This document shows positions 34,599-44,089 of a stretch of DNA of 64,000 nt, piece by piece. The stretch's first letter is position 1. The number at the start of each line of letters is the position of its first letter. Source of the stretch: Pseudogymnoascus destructans (taxonomy: Eukaryota; Ascomycota; Leotiomycetes; Thelebolales; Thelebolaceae); contig NW_020167545.1 of assembly GCF_001641265.1 (NCBI RefSeq), positions 310,001 to 374,000 of the forward strand, written 5' to 3'. The position numbers and the translations under genes were made by a program. The notes below the pieces were generated by a model. That model ran no database searches and had not been told where the DNA came from. It saw only the letters and a program-made list of their open reading frames with translations.

Positions 34599-34897
34599 TG
34601 TAAGGATGCCTCCTTACTCGGGGTAGTTACGGCCGTCACGTGGCGTCATCGAGACTCGGGGCCGTTACGGGTCAGTCGCGACTGACAGCCTTAGGCACAT
34701 AACGTAAGGAAGCCTTAGGCAAACAGGGAGCTAGCTGAGTCGGAGCGGTTTCGGGTATTTTAAGGGAACAGTCATACAGGGTTACACCTTCATCTTTTTT
34801 GTATCCTTCGTAGTAGACCTATAGGATTGCACCGACTCATATCCGACTCGCACTCCCATATGCCACTTCTCGTGATACGGTGCCCTGCGTCCTTACA
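34599..34897 (+). repeat. 5' LTR of the intact Gypsy element
   Basis: TGTAAGGATGCC to GCGTCCTTACA. A TATTTTAA box at about 34756-34763 lies some 30 bp before ATCTTTTTTGTAT (34792-34804), a plausible transcription start and R-region beginning. Confidence 0.95.
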
Positions 34898-34899
34898 TT

Positions 34900-34912
34900 A
34901 TACAAAAAAGAT
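34900..34912 (+). promoter_or_regulatory. Probable self-priming primer-binding site
   Basis: ATACAAAAAAGAT, starting two bases after the 5' LTR, is perfectly complementary to ATCTTTTTTGTAT at 34792-34804 in the LTR. Tf1/sushi-type chromoviruses prime reverse transcription by folding the 5' end of their own RNA onto such a site. The same pairing exists in the second copy (53643 onward with about 53538-53550). Confidence 0.7.
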
Positions 34913-35185
34913 CACGCCTGCCGGGGACGGCCGTACTCAAAGAATATCCCACACTGGAACGACTCAGGAGAACTACCGTTACACCACCGACCGCGACTCG
35001 GAAACTGCGACGGAGCTGAGACCTGACGACTTCAAATAGCCGTGACCCCAGAGAACTCACGGACGACCAGTGGATCAGGGTTTGATCCTGCAGAGCAAGC
35101 TGGTAAAGTCGTCGACGCGTTGGCGCCGAATAGGATACGAGATCCTTAAGAACCCCCTCAAGCACAGAGGTAATTGTGAACAAGA

Positions 35186-36517
35186 GTGTTGATAGCTACG
35201 AGCTACCGGAAGTCAAACTCTTTCGTATCGACACCGATACACTCCCGAACCAATATGAGGAGAATGACCTCAAACATCCCCCAAGACAATGATGGTCAAC
35301 CGTCACGTATGTCAACGAGACAAACCACCGCTGCAGCTACGACCGCTGCACCCACCGATGACATACCGGATCGAATGGCAAACCTCGAGATCCAGATGCA
35401 AGAGATCAAGGAAATGATAGCCAACCTAGCGGCAACCCAGACCAGAATACCGTCCACGCCACAGGTGGACACCGTCGAAGTTGAGGAGCGACGAACTTCC
35501 CCTATGCGAAACACCCCAGAGACAGTTCAGTTGCCGCCTCTTCGAAACACTCGTTCTCCATCGATTCCGAGGATGTATTCCGAAGACCCTCCGAATCGCT
35601 ACAAGAAATCCACCATCTCTGAGAAGATTACGCCGCTCAGCGATGGGATAGAACATACCTTTATGCAATGGAGCGCGTCCATTCGGGACCGCCTCGTAGT
35701 CAATGAGGATCACTACCCTACCGACGTCTCGAGAAGAGCGTTGATATGGGGGACTACGACTGGCCTGGCAAAGAAATACCTCGAACCCCAATACCTATCC
35801 GCGACACATGGGTTTCGGAGTGCCGACGAGATGATGGACCTGTTGGGTTCATATTACCTCACTGGCAACGAAACGGAACAGGCCCGGAACCTCTTCGACG
35901 ACCTCCAAATGGGAGAGAAAGGACATACCAACGAGACTTTCTCAGAGTTCAAAGCTCGCTTCCAAAGTGCAGCTATTACGGGACAGGTCACAGAGTCGGA
36001 ATGGTTTCGGTACATGTGGAACAAGTTGACCCCTCAATTCCGTAGCCGCGTAGCGGTTATCAAAAGTCAATGGAAGGGAGACTACCACACTATGGTCCGA
36101 GAACTCACCGCCTTCGATCAGGAGCGATGCCGGAACAACGAGCTAAGCTTCCCGTCCAAGAGCGGCGAGTCGAGCTCCCGAGGACCCGCTCGTCTGAGCT
36201 CATCTAGGTTCACACCCGCTGAGCCCGGAAGAACCCAACCGCCGAGGCCTACAAGAAGCCCTCTGGTCTCCTTCCAGAGGACTCCTTTTACGCCCACGGC
36301 CCCCAAGCCGGACATTACAGGCCGCGTGCGGACCGCCGTGCCGGCTACGTCCGGGAACTGTTTCAAGTGCGGCAAGCCGGGCCATTTCCAAGACAAATGC
36401 CCGCTCAACCCCACCGTCAAGGAGATTGACCGCGAAGCCCCTGAGGACGAAGATAATTGGGAGGAAGCAGTCGCCCACCAGTCGGATGCGTCCCTGGAGG
36501 AAAACGACGAGGCCTAG
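35186..36517 (+). CDS. gag: Gag of the intact Gypsy element (443 aa)
   Basis: Structural nucleocapsid polyprotein. A disordered N-terminus and a short helix are followed by the capsid-like retrotransposon gag domain (about residues 140-310: FMQWSASIRDRL, then TEQARNLFDDLQ). A Pro/Arg-rich stretch and one CCHC zinc knuckle (CFKCGKPGHFQDKC, about residue 392) come next, then an acidic tail. Later ATGs at codons 24 and 27 are alternative starts. It overlaps pol by 61 nt. Confidence 0.93.
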   Translation: MLIATSYRKSNSFVSTPIHSRTNMRRMTSNIPQDNDGQPSRMSTRQTTAAATTAAPTDDIPDRMANLEIQMQEIKEMIANLAATQTRIPSTPQVDTVEVEERRTSPMRNTPETVQLPPLRNTRSPSIPRMYSEDPPNRYKKSTISEKITPLSDGIEHTFMQWSASIRDRLVVNEDHYPTDVSRRALIWGTTTGLAKKYLEPQYLSATHGFRSADEMMDLLGSYYLTGNETEQARNLFDDLQMGEKGHTNETFSEFKARFQSAAITGQVTESEWFRYMWNKLTPQFRSRVAVIKSQWKGDYHTMVRELTAFDQERCRNNELSFPSKSGESSSRGPARLSSSRFTPAEPGRTQPPRPTRSPLVSFQRTPFTPTAPKPDITGRVRTAVPATSGNCFKCGKPGHFQDKCPLNPTVKEIDREAPEDEDNWEEAVAHQSDASLEENDEA

Positions 36518-39500
36518 GGAAAGGCTCCTTCCTAGGTCTACGCAAATGTGATCTGCAAGGACTGGATTTACGAGAGCTCTTGGGAGGCTCCCAATTTCTC
36601 GTTGATACAACCCTGAGTATGAACGGACTCGGGGTGCAAACGAAGTCACTCGCAGACACAGGAGCAAATGGCTACCTCGTCATTAATAAGCCTTTCGCGC
36701 AACGGTTGTCGAAAGCGCTTCAGAGCCCTATACGGAAACTGCCCTACTCTGTACCCATACGTGGATTTCAGCGAAATATCCAAAGCTACGTATCGGAGTA
36801 TATTCGGTTACACTTGACAGTCGAAGGACGCCGAATATATAACTGCCCCTTTGTGCTCCTAAATCTCGGAGCGCAAGATGTGATAATTGGGAAGAAGCTT
36901 TTTAGCCGCTTCCGAATCCTACTCGACTCTGCAAAGAGCCGGCTAGTATGGCCAAAGGAGTACCCGCCTACTCCTAGCTGGAGCAAAGAGATCACCTTGC
37001 CCTACCACTCGCGTGAACTGTCTATACGTCACCCCGCCCATCAATCGGATGCGAACCGGCGGGACGATGCCATCGACCATGACGACAGACGACGTGAGGG
37101 CGGACGCTCGATACCAATGAAAGTGATAACGGCCCATCGTGACGCTATTATGATCACCCCACCGAGCTCGGTGCGAGACACTGGAACGACCCACCCGCAC
37201 CCCAAAACCCCAAGGACACGAGCCTCGCCCGTGGAAACCTATAAAGACAGACCCTTAGGGCAAGTGGAGGCGAAACCTCCAAGAAACGGACCATCCGCAT
37301 ATGAGAGAAAGAATCATGGGAGGAGCGGAGTCTTCTCTCTTTCCCGACGCCAGACCCTGGTACGCAGCTTCACGCCGGTCCAAATTTGCGAGATTGGCGC
37401 AAACGCTTTCCACTATGAGATGATACGAAGCGACTCCGAGTTCTTTACGACAAGCATCTACGAGATCGACCAGATCATCCGAGAGAGGGAAGCGGCCGAG
37501 GACGAGGAAACGCTCTGCCTCATTCGGGACAAGCTTCCGCATATGCACCGCAACTATTCCGATGTCTTCTCGAAGTCGGAATCTGATCAGCTTCCCCCGC
37601 ATCGCATATACGATCACAAGATACAACTAGAAGCCCCTTTACCAAATGCCTTTTCGCCACTATACCGACAAAGCACCGAAGAGCTTAAGGCGACTAAGCA
37701 ATACCTATTAGAGAACCTCGAGAAGGGCTTTATAGTCAATAGCAATAGCCCGTTTGCCTCCCCTATACTGTTCGTGAAGAAGGCAGATGGCAAACTGAGA
37801 TTTTGTATCGACTACCGGAAGTTGAACGGACTTACCCGTAATGACCCCTACCCTATCCCGCGTATCGACGAACTACTAGGACGGGTGTCGAAAGCAAAAA
37901 TCTTCACGAAGCTAGACATTAGGCAAGCCTTCCATCGTATACGAATGGACCCCGACTCCGAGGAGTACACGACCTTCCGGACTCGGTATGGATCCTACAA
38001 ATGCAAAGTGCTGCCGTTTGGCCTAACGAACGGCCCCGCAACCTATCAGAGGTATATGAACGACGTTCTTATGCAATACTTGGACGACTTCTGTACTGCC
38101 TACCTAGACGACATCCTAATCTACTCCGAGGACCCCGCGGAACACATGGACCACGTACATAAGGTCCTCCAACGGCTTCGAGAAGCAGGACTACAAGCCG
38201 ACATTAAGAAATGCGAGTTCAACGTAACCCGGACAAAGTATTTAGGCTATATCCTGACTACTACCGGTGTCGAAGCGGATCCCGAGAAGATCGAACCCCT
38301 CCGGAATTGGATCCGGCCAACAACTGTCACAGGCGTGAAGTCTTACCTTGGATTCTGCGGCTTCTACCGCCAATTTATCAGAAATTTCGGGAAAATAGCC
38401 AAGCCTCTCACCACTATCACCAGCCCCTCAGAACCGTTCCTGTGGACTGACGAATGTGAGAACGCTTTTGAAGAAATGCGCCGACAGCTTTTAGCCGTGC
38501 AGGCGCTCCACCACTTCAACCCCGAATTGCCTACGAAGCTGGAAACAGACTCTTCTGATGGAGTCGTAGCCGGTGTCCTTTCTCAGGAACACCCCGACAA
38601 GCGATGGTATCCTGTAAGCTTCTACAGTCACGTCCTATCTGGGCATGAGATCAATTGGGAGATCCACGACAAGGAACTGTTCGCCATCGTCAAAGCGTTC
38701 GCAAAATGGAGGCCAGAATTAGCATCGGTACGCCACCGAATCGACGTCTATACAGATCACCGATCGCTGGAATACTTCATGTCGACGAAGGTTCTCACGG
38801 CGAAGCAGGTTCGGTGGATGGAGCTACTCTCCGACTTCAATTTCTCTATTGCGTATACTGCTGGCAAGAACAATCAGAAGGCAGATATACTGAGCCGAAG
38901 AGAGCAAGACCTGATTACGCAACAGAAGGTCAAACTCGACAGCCGTGCGAGGGTGCTGTTAGGCCCAGCCCGACTACACTCCCGAATCAGTGCCGAATTA
39001 GCACAAACGTACGTGGCCTCGATCAATGCGATGGACGCCCCGAACACCCAGGTCCCCTTTGACCTGATAGAAGCGCTCTGCGCGGATAATAGGAGGTCGT
39101 TCACCGACACTCGCGCGAAAGACCCCCTACCTAACGGGTTTACAATGAAGGACCAACTCTTGCTATACAAAGGTCGACTGTGCGTAAACCGGCACACCGA
39201 GTTATGTACGAAACTCATACGGGAAGCACACGATCAAGTATCAGTAGCCCACCCTAGTGGCAGGAAAACTTATCAGTTACTCGCCCCGAAGTATCATTGG
39301 GTCGGAATGGAAGCGGATTGCCTCCGATATGTGCGCAACTGCGTGACGTGCCGACTTTCTCACACTAGCGTGACGAAGCAGCAAGGCTTCTTACACCCCC
39401 TACCGGTACCCGAATACCCCATGCAACACCTAACGATGGACTTTAAGGAATTCCCAAAGGATAAACACGGATTCGACAGCATCCTTGTGTTCATGGACCG

Positions 39501-40626
39501 ACTCGGTAAGGGTTCAGTGTCCATACCATGTCATAAGACCACCGATGCCCGCCAAATGGCGCAGCTATTCATCAAATGGATATATCGATTCGGACACACC
39601 CCGGAGTCGATCATTAGTGATCGCGGACCCCAATTCATATCAGCTTTCTGGCGAGAGTTCTGCCGAATCATAGGGGTCAAGATTAAGCTGTCGACAGCCT
39701 ATCACAAGCAGACCGACGGGCAGACGGAAATCATGAATCGGTATATCGATCAGAGACTGAGGCCCTTCGTATCACATTACCAGGATAACTGGAGCGAGCT
39801 CATTCCCATCATGGATCGGGTGCAAATGACCCTTCCCCATGCCTCGATCGGAATGACCCCCTACCGACTCAAGTACGGAACTGATCCGCGCACCAGTTGG
39901 GACTGGGAAACCCCGAAAGCCACGACCCCTAGGGAAGTCATGAACCAGAAGGAAGCCAAAGCAGTAGCAAACCGCATGCACTCCGCATGGATTTACGCAA
40001 AGGAGAACATGGCCAAAGCACAAGAGGATATGTCTAAATACGCGAATCGACGCCGACGAGCCATTGACTGGGACGTAGGAGACAAGGTTTACCTATCGAC
40101 CAAGAATCTGAAAAATCACCGCCCTAGCCGTAAGCTGGGGCAACAATGGGTCGGAGCCTATACGGTACTCGAACAAATCGGACACGCCTTCCGACTAGAC
40201 CTACCGAAGGGTTCCCAAATACACGATGTCTTCTCTCCAGACGTACTCATCAAGGCTCCGAATAACCCGCTGCCCGGTCAAGCAGCGCCTGAGCCAAGCA
40301 GCAAAGTCGTAGACGGCCTAGAGGAGTGGGAGGTCGAAAAGATCCTCGCCGTAAGGATCCGGCGAAAACAACTTCAATACCAGGTATCCTGGGTCGGATA
40401 CGATCCGGACCCGGAATGGTACCCCGCCTCAAACTTTAAGAACTCCCCCTACAAAATCCGGGAGTTCCACGCGGAGTACCCAAACCTGCCAGGACCGCCG
40501 CAGGACCTACCCGGCTGGATCACGGAATGGGAGACAGGCAAACCAAGCTACGATCACGAGAGGCACGGCAAAGCAGAGGAAAACAGCGTCGTTGCTACCT
40601 ACGACACTAAACTAAACACCCTCTAA
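36457..40626 (+). CDS. pol: Pol of the intact Gypsy element (1389 aa)
   Basis: Order: aspartic protease (LADTGANG, D67), reverse transcriptase (FTKLDIRQAF, LPFGLTNGPATYQ, YLDD at about 548), RNase H (LETDSSDGV about 694, YTDHRSLEY), integrase zinc finger (H..H..C..C about 924-964), integrase core (TMDFKEF about 994, SDRGPQFIS about 1055, TDGQTEIMNRY about 1090), and a C-terminal chromodomain (WEVEKILAVR, VSWVGYDPDPEWYPASNF). No stop or frameshift is present. The frame is -1 relative to gag; how ribosomes enter it is unclear, with reinitiation at the ATG or frameshifting in the overlap both possible. Confidence 0.95.
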   Translation: MGGSSRPPVGCVPGGKRRGLGKGSFLGLRKCDLQGLDLRELLGGSQFLVDTTLSMNGLGVQTKSLADTGANGYLVINKPFAQRLSKALQSPIRKLPYSVPIRGFQRNIQSYVSEYIRLHLTVEGRRIYNCPFVLLNLGAQDVIIGKKLFSRFRILLDSAKSRLVWPKEYPPTPSWSKEITLPYHSRELSIRHPAHQSDANRRDDAIDHDDRRREGGRSIPMKVITAHRDAIMITPPSSVRDTGTTHPHPKTPRTRASPVETYKDRPLGQVEAKPPRNGPSAYERKNHGRSGVFSLSRRQTLVRSFTPVQICEIGANAFHYEMIRSDSEFFTTSIYEIDQIIREREAAEDEETLCLIRDKLPHMHRNYSDVFSKSESDQLPPHRIYDHKIQLEAPLPNAFSPLYRQSTEELKATKQYLLENLEKGFIVNSNSPFASPILFVKKADGKLRFCIDYRKLNGLTRNDPYPIPRIDELLGRVSKAKIFTKLDIRQAFHRIRMDPDSEEYTTFRTRYGSYKCKVLPFGLTNGPATYQRYMNDVLMQYLDDFCTAYLDDILIYSEDPAEHMDHVHKVLQRLREAGLQADIKKCEFNVTRTKYLGYILTTTGVEADPEKIEPLRNWIRPTTVTGVKSYLGFCGFYRQFIRNFGKIAKPLTTITSPSEPFLWTDECENAFEEMRRQLLAVQALHHFNPELPTKLETDSSDGVVAGVLSQEHPDKRWYPVSFYSHVLSGHEINWEIHDKELFAIVKAFAKWRPELASVRHRIDVYTDHRSLEYFMSTKVLTAKQVRWMELLSDFNFSIAYTAGKNNQKADILSRREQDLITQQKVKLDSRARVLLGPARLHSRISAELAQTYVASINAMDAPNTQVPFDLIEALCADNRRSFTDTRAKDPLPNGFTMKDQLLLYKGRLCVNRHTELCTKLIREAHDQVSVAHPSGRKTYQLLAPKYHWVGMEADCLRYVRNCVTCRLSHTSVTKQQGFLHPLPVPEYPMQHLTMDFKEFPKDKHGFDSILVFMDRLGKGSVSIPCHKTTDARQMAQLFIKWIYRFGHTPESIISDRGPQFISAFWREFCRIIGVKIKLSTAYHKQTDGQTEIMNRYIDQRLRPFVSHYQDNWSELIPIMDRVQMTLPHASIGMTPYRLKYGTDPRTSWDWETPKATTPREVMNQKEAKAVANRMHSAWIYAKENMAKAQEDMSKYANRRRRAIDWDVGDKVYLSTKNLKNHRPSRKLGQQWVGAYTVLEQIGHAFRLDLPKGSQIHDVFSPDVLIKAPNNPLPGQAAPEPSSKVVDGLEEWEVEKILAVRIRRKQLQYQVSWVGYDPDPEWYPASNFKNSPYKIREFHAEYPNLPGPPQDLPGWITEWETGKPSYDHERHGKAEENSVVATYDTKLNTL

Positions 40627-40780
40627 GCCAGGGCACCCTCAGAGCCGTAGCCCTTGCGGAAGCCACCCTTCCCAAACGTCTCACCGGCGTCGCAACAAGC
40701 GGCTACCACCATGAGAGACGAAGGGTCGAAGTGACCCCACGCGAAAGACCACGCCCGAGTTCCCTCCGACACAGGGCCTA

Positions 40781-41527
40781 TCACCCAAGGTCGACGGTCA
40801 CCCCCTCCTCCGCCACCTCCTCCGCCCCCCTCTTCCTCTTCTTCCCCCCACCACTGCCCACCTTCGCCGCCGCGGCGAGGACGTCGGGGATCCTCTCCAC
40901 CAACTCCCCCACCGCATCCACTGCAGAAGCCACCCCATCAAGGGCAGCGATCTCCTTCTCCTGGTTCACCAGGATCAGGGCCGATTTCTGGCCCACGACG
41001 GCCACGGCCTGGCGGACCCGCTACGGTCGTCAGCGCGAGAACCAAAAACACACAAGGGAAACGGAAAACTTACCTCCAGGCCGTCCTCGACGGCGGCGCG
41101 GAGGGCGCAACTCTCCATATAGGCCGAAAGCTCGGCCGGGGAGCGGAACTTCGGCATATTGGCGGTGGCCAATGTGACCACACGCCCAATCTCCGCCGCA
41201 GCGGCCTTGATGGCGGCGGGGACGGGAGGGGTTGCTGCCTCGGCAGCCAGGAGCTTCTGGTACTCCGGGCCAGCAAACCAGGAGATCTATCTCCAGAGGT
41301 CAGCGACGGGCAGACAGACAAACCACAAAACCGAAAACCAAACGAGAACCCACCGGAACACACGTTGCGTGTTGGGCCACGCAGCGCTCACACTTGGAGC
41401 TTTCCAAGCTCCACACACACGAGACGGCGGGATCTCCATCCTTCTTGCGCCCTTTGGCACGCACGCAGCGCATACACTGCTGGCGGAAAGCCACAGTGAG
41501 GGCGCCGGGAGGAGGGGGAACCGGCAT
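40781..41527 (-). CDS. Antisense spliced gene carried by the Gypsy element (about 208 aa, three exons)
   Basis: Exons 41354-41527, 41074-41286 and 40781-41020 join in phase 0 across GT-AG introns of 67 and 53 nt. Exon 1 has a Cys-rich pattern (CMRCVRAKG, 21 residues on CERCVAQHATC) that suggests a small zinc-binding domain like those in fungal proteins of unknown function. Exons 2 and 3 are Ala-rich helical (FRSPAELSAYMESCALRAAV) with a basic KKRKR near the end. It runs against pol, and the two stop codons face each other about 150 bp apart. Homologous pieces with the same intron position exist at 61499-61845 and 7001-7255. A start upstream of 41527 is possible (41602). Role unknown. Confidence 0.65.
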
Positions 41528-41602
41528 CTTCAAATTGGAAATCTGCGATTTCCCGTCAGCCCAACCCAAGTTATCACCACCGCGCCAGCGCGGTTCCATC
41601 AC

Positions 41603-42080
41603 CTACCAAATCGTTCGTTGTGTTTTTGTATCTAAAAACAACCTGTTAGCATCCAGCTGTACCATCGGAAGGGCCACTTACCTGTCTCGGGAGGGGGTCA
41701 GCGTCGTTGTTGTGAAGAAAACAACAAGTTGTGGGCGAAGCTCGAATTCATATTCTGGCTTATAACAAAGCCGTCCGAATCGGGTTAGCGCGAAATTTCC
41801 CCCTTACATCGAAATTCTATGTCGACACATACCGCGCGGACCCTATTCGATACCAATACGGACCCTCGCAACACTAATCGCCACGTACACAACAAGGACG
41901 CGACTTTGCGCAAACGGATTCAGACCACTTCTAGTGCCTATACGGCCGCCTACCATCAGCCTTCTGGACAAACAAAGGGCATTCTAGTCTTGGCGCCCGC
42001 ACCTCACCCACCAACCCAAACAAGGGCTCGTCGCGGCAGCTACTCGGCTTGCGTGCTTTGAGGACAAAGCACCTTCTCAA
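41603..42080 (+). other. Spacer before the 3' LTR
   Basis: It contains no clear gene on the plus strand. On the minus strand it could hold the promoter and 5' UTR of the antisense gene, since a possible acceptor (AATCGCAG) precedes its first coding codons. Confidence 0.4.
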
Positions 42081-42092
42081 GGCGGGGGGTAG
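42081..42092 (+). promoter_or_regulatory. Polypurine tract
   Basis: GGCGGGGGGTAG directly precedes the 3' LTR, the normal position for the plus-strand primer. It is conserved in the remnant at 6362. Confidence 0.75.
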
Positions 42093-42391
42093 TGTAAGGA
42101 TGCCTCCTTACTCGGGGTAGTTACGGCCGTCACGTGGCGTCATCGAGACTCGGGGCCGTTACGGGTCAGTCGCGACTGACAGCCTTAGGCACATAACGTA
42201 AGGAAGCCTTAGGCAAACAGGGAGCTAGCTGAGTCGGAGCGGTTTCGGGTATTTTAAGGGAACAGTCATACAGGGTTACACCTTCATCTTTTTTGTATCC
42301 TTCGTAGTAGACCTATAGGATTGCACCGACTCATATCCGACTCGCACTCCCATATGCCACTTCTCGTGATACGGTGCCCTGCGTCCTTACA
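42093..42391 (+). repeat. 3' LTR of the intact Gypsy element
   Basis: Same length as the 5' LTR (299 bp), and no differences were found on side-by-side reading. It is followed by the second CACGA. Confidence 0.95.
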
Positions 42392-44089
42392 CACGACACC
42401 CTGGAGAATACAACGGTACGAAAGAAGCGACTCGATGATACAGTGGCAACCATCAATATACTTCGTACACAGGGCTTTACAGGTTTACAACTGGCGCACG
42501 CTACTCTGCGAGCTGGCGATCGGTTAATCAAGGACGCTACTGACCTTCTTCGCCACCTTACCTTTGGTAGTCCGAAGCTGCGCTGGATTTTGAAGGATGT
42601 GACAGATCATTGTCTCAAACAGAAACCAGACGGAGGACGGAGCAAACTGTTGTGTTCTGAGGACATCCCAGTGTCAGCATGGTTTATCGAGACAGTTCTG
42701 AAGTCAGTATACATTCGGGCAGAGGTTCTGCATGCTGGCCTTACCGATGCCCAGCGCATTGCGCTTATTCAGGAGTTCAACAACCCCCACTCCAACCTTA
42801 CGGTCTTGATTATGATGTACCAGGTCTCCTCGCAAGGCGCTAACCTGGATGGAGCATGTCATCGTGTGTGCTCGATTACCACAGCTATCAACCTGCCATC
42901 AGAGTTGCAGGTACACTATCGACCTATCAGAGTAAGTGCCCCCCTCTTACCTGGAACATGTACAGAGAAGAGGTCTAATCGTTATATAGGTGTCTCAAAA
43001 TAAAAGGTTACAATTGTGAGGCTCTCGGTTGTGAATTCTCATGATGCCTGGCGCGAAACCAAACAGATCGACAAGAGCATTATAGATGTATTGACCAAGC
43101 TCCAATCACCTATGTCATTCCAGGCTATTGCAGACGCATTGATTAGCAGTCGGGATGAAGTGTTGGCTGCACACAATTCCAAAGAGGGCCGAAAGGCGTT
43201 GTGTGGCCGAAAGATCCTACCATTGAAGCTTCGCGCTTGGGTTTCTATTCCTAAGGATCCTAATTTGGTTTCACCAGAAGAGGAAGCCTTGCCAGCGGGT
43301 CGGAACATGCGAAAGCGGAAGCGTGTCCTACAAGAGCTTGAGAATACCGATGATGAAGTTGACGACCTATCTCATCAACTTGAATCTGCTGATCCAACCT
43401 ATTCTCCTGCGAAATACGACACTGATAACGATTCCAACCACAGTAATGCGGTCTCTGACAACAGCGACGAGGGGGAGGGTATTACACCAGACGAATACAT
43501 TTCGGACTTCAGGAAGGCCTGGGTAAAGTTGTCGCCAGAGGATAAAGCCCTTTATGATCAAGACGAACTTGACTTCCTTGTTCTCCTAAGCATGGATCCA
43601 GATCATCTATATACGGGTCAAGAGATTCAAGAGTCTCTTGACTCCGCCATCACTGAACGAGGCCTGCGACTCGTTATTGCCCACCGTTCTGGACAAACTA
43701 GGACTGGCATGAAGGTGTCACCCCACATCAAGTACAATGCTCTACTCAATCGCAACGAAGAGGATGACGGGCCGTTTTCTGCCCCAGTGTACTGCACTGC
43801 TACCGACAAGGATCGGAGTGCTGCACTCCGTCGGTTTGTAAGGGGCGAAGCTGCTACAGCAACTCCTATTACAGCGTTGGTAGAGGAGGTTGCTGCTGCA
43901 ACCATTGGTGACCCTGCAGCCAGCTCTGAACATGTACAAGAGCTTGCTCTACCAGAACTGATTCTTCCGTTGGACCCTCCGGTTGTCCATACCGAAGGAA
44001 AAGTCAGTGGGGATACCACGGATATTGATACCCATCTTTCCTCTAACAGCCCTTTGAGCGCTTGCCAAACCCCTTCAGGGTCAGGATAA

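Larger units (their letters stand above)
34599..42391 (+). mobile_element. Complete Ty3/Gypsy chromovirus retrotransposon
   Basis: LTRs at 34599-34897 and 42093-42391 are both 299 bp and I found no difference between them. The TSD CACGA is at 34594-34598 and 42392-42396. Order: LTR, primer site, gag, pol (protease, RT, RNase H, integrase, chromodomain), an antisense spliced gene, purine tract, LTR. It is intact and recent. It sits inside exon 4 of the composite element's helicase, so it arrived after that element. Confidence 0.97.
25276..44089. mobile_element. Large composite DNA transposon: 508-aa protein, large transposase and SNF2 helicase (Academ-like)
   Basis: Three genes share this segment: a minus-strand gene (25276-26850), a plus-strand large transposase-like gene (27139-30623), and a plus-strand SNF2 helicase (31117-44089) broken by a Gypsy insertion. 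All three and their spacers carry the motif CTGWACATGTWCAG or close variants, suggesting one unit. Helicase-encoding Academ elements combine a DDE transposase with a superfamily-2 helicase, so this is the nearest known kind I can suggest. KDZ and CMC-type elements are alternatives for the transposase. Exact termini and TSD were not found; the coordinates span the genes only. Confidence 0.6.
31117..44089 (+). pseudogene. SNF2-family helicase gene of the composite element, split by a Gypsy insertion
   Basis: Exons 31117-31230, 31279-33012, 33070-33984, 34036-34598 plus 42397-42931, and 42990-44089 join in phase; the introns are 48 to 58 nt. The product would be about 1650 residues. Helicase signs: GLGKT Walker A (about residue 731), MDEGHK Walker B (about 883), ITGTPIQN motif III (about 912), and in the C-terminal lobe VSSQGANLDGACH. 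The expected Q..GR..R motif VI is replaced by QVHYRPIRVSQ. Damage: the 7.8-kb Gypsy element with TSD CACGA, and one A missing near 43004 (CAAAATAAAAGG), which shifts the frame. It probably acts with the transposase in mobility, by analogy with helicase-bearing transposons. Confidence 0.75.

Noticed and set aside
36200..36667. 155-codon minus-strand ORF under gag/pol
   Set aside because: It is the complement of the gag-pol overlap, with no splice logic or conserved pattern, unlike the antisense gene at 40781-41527.
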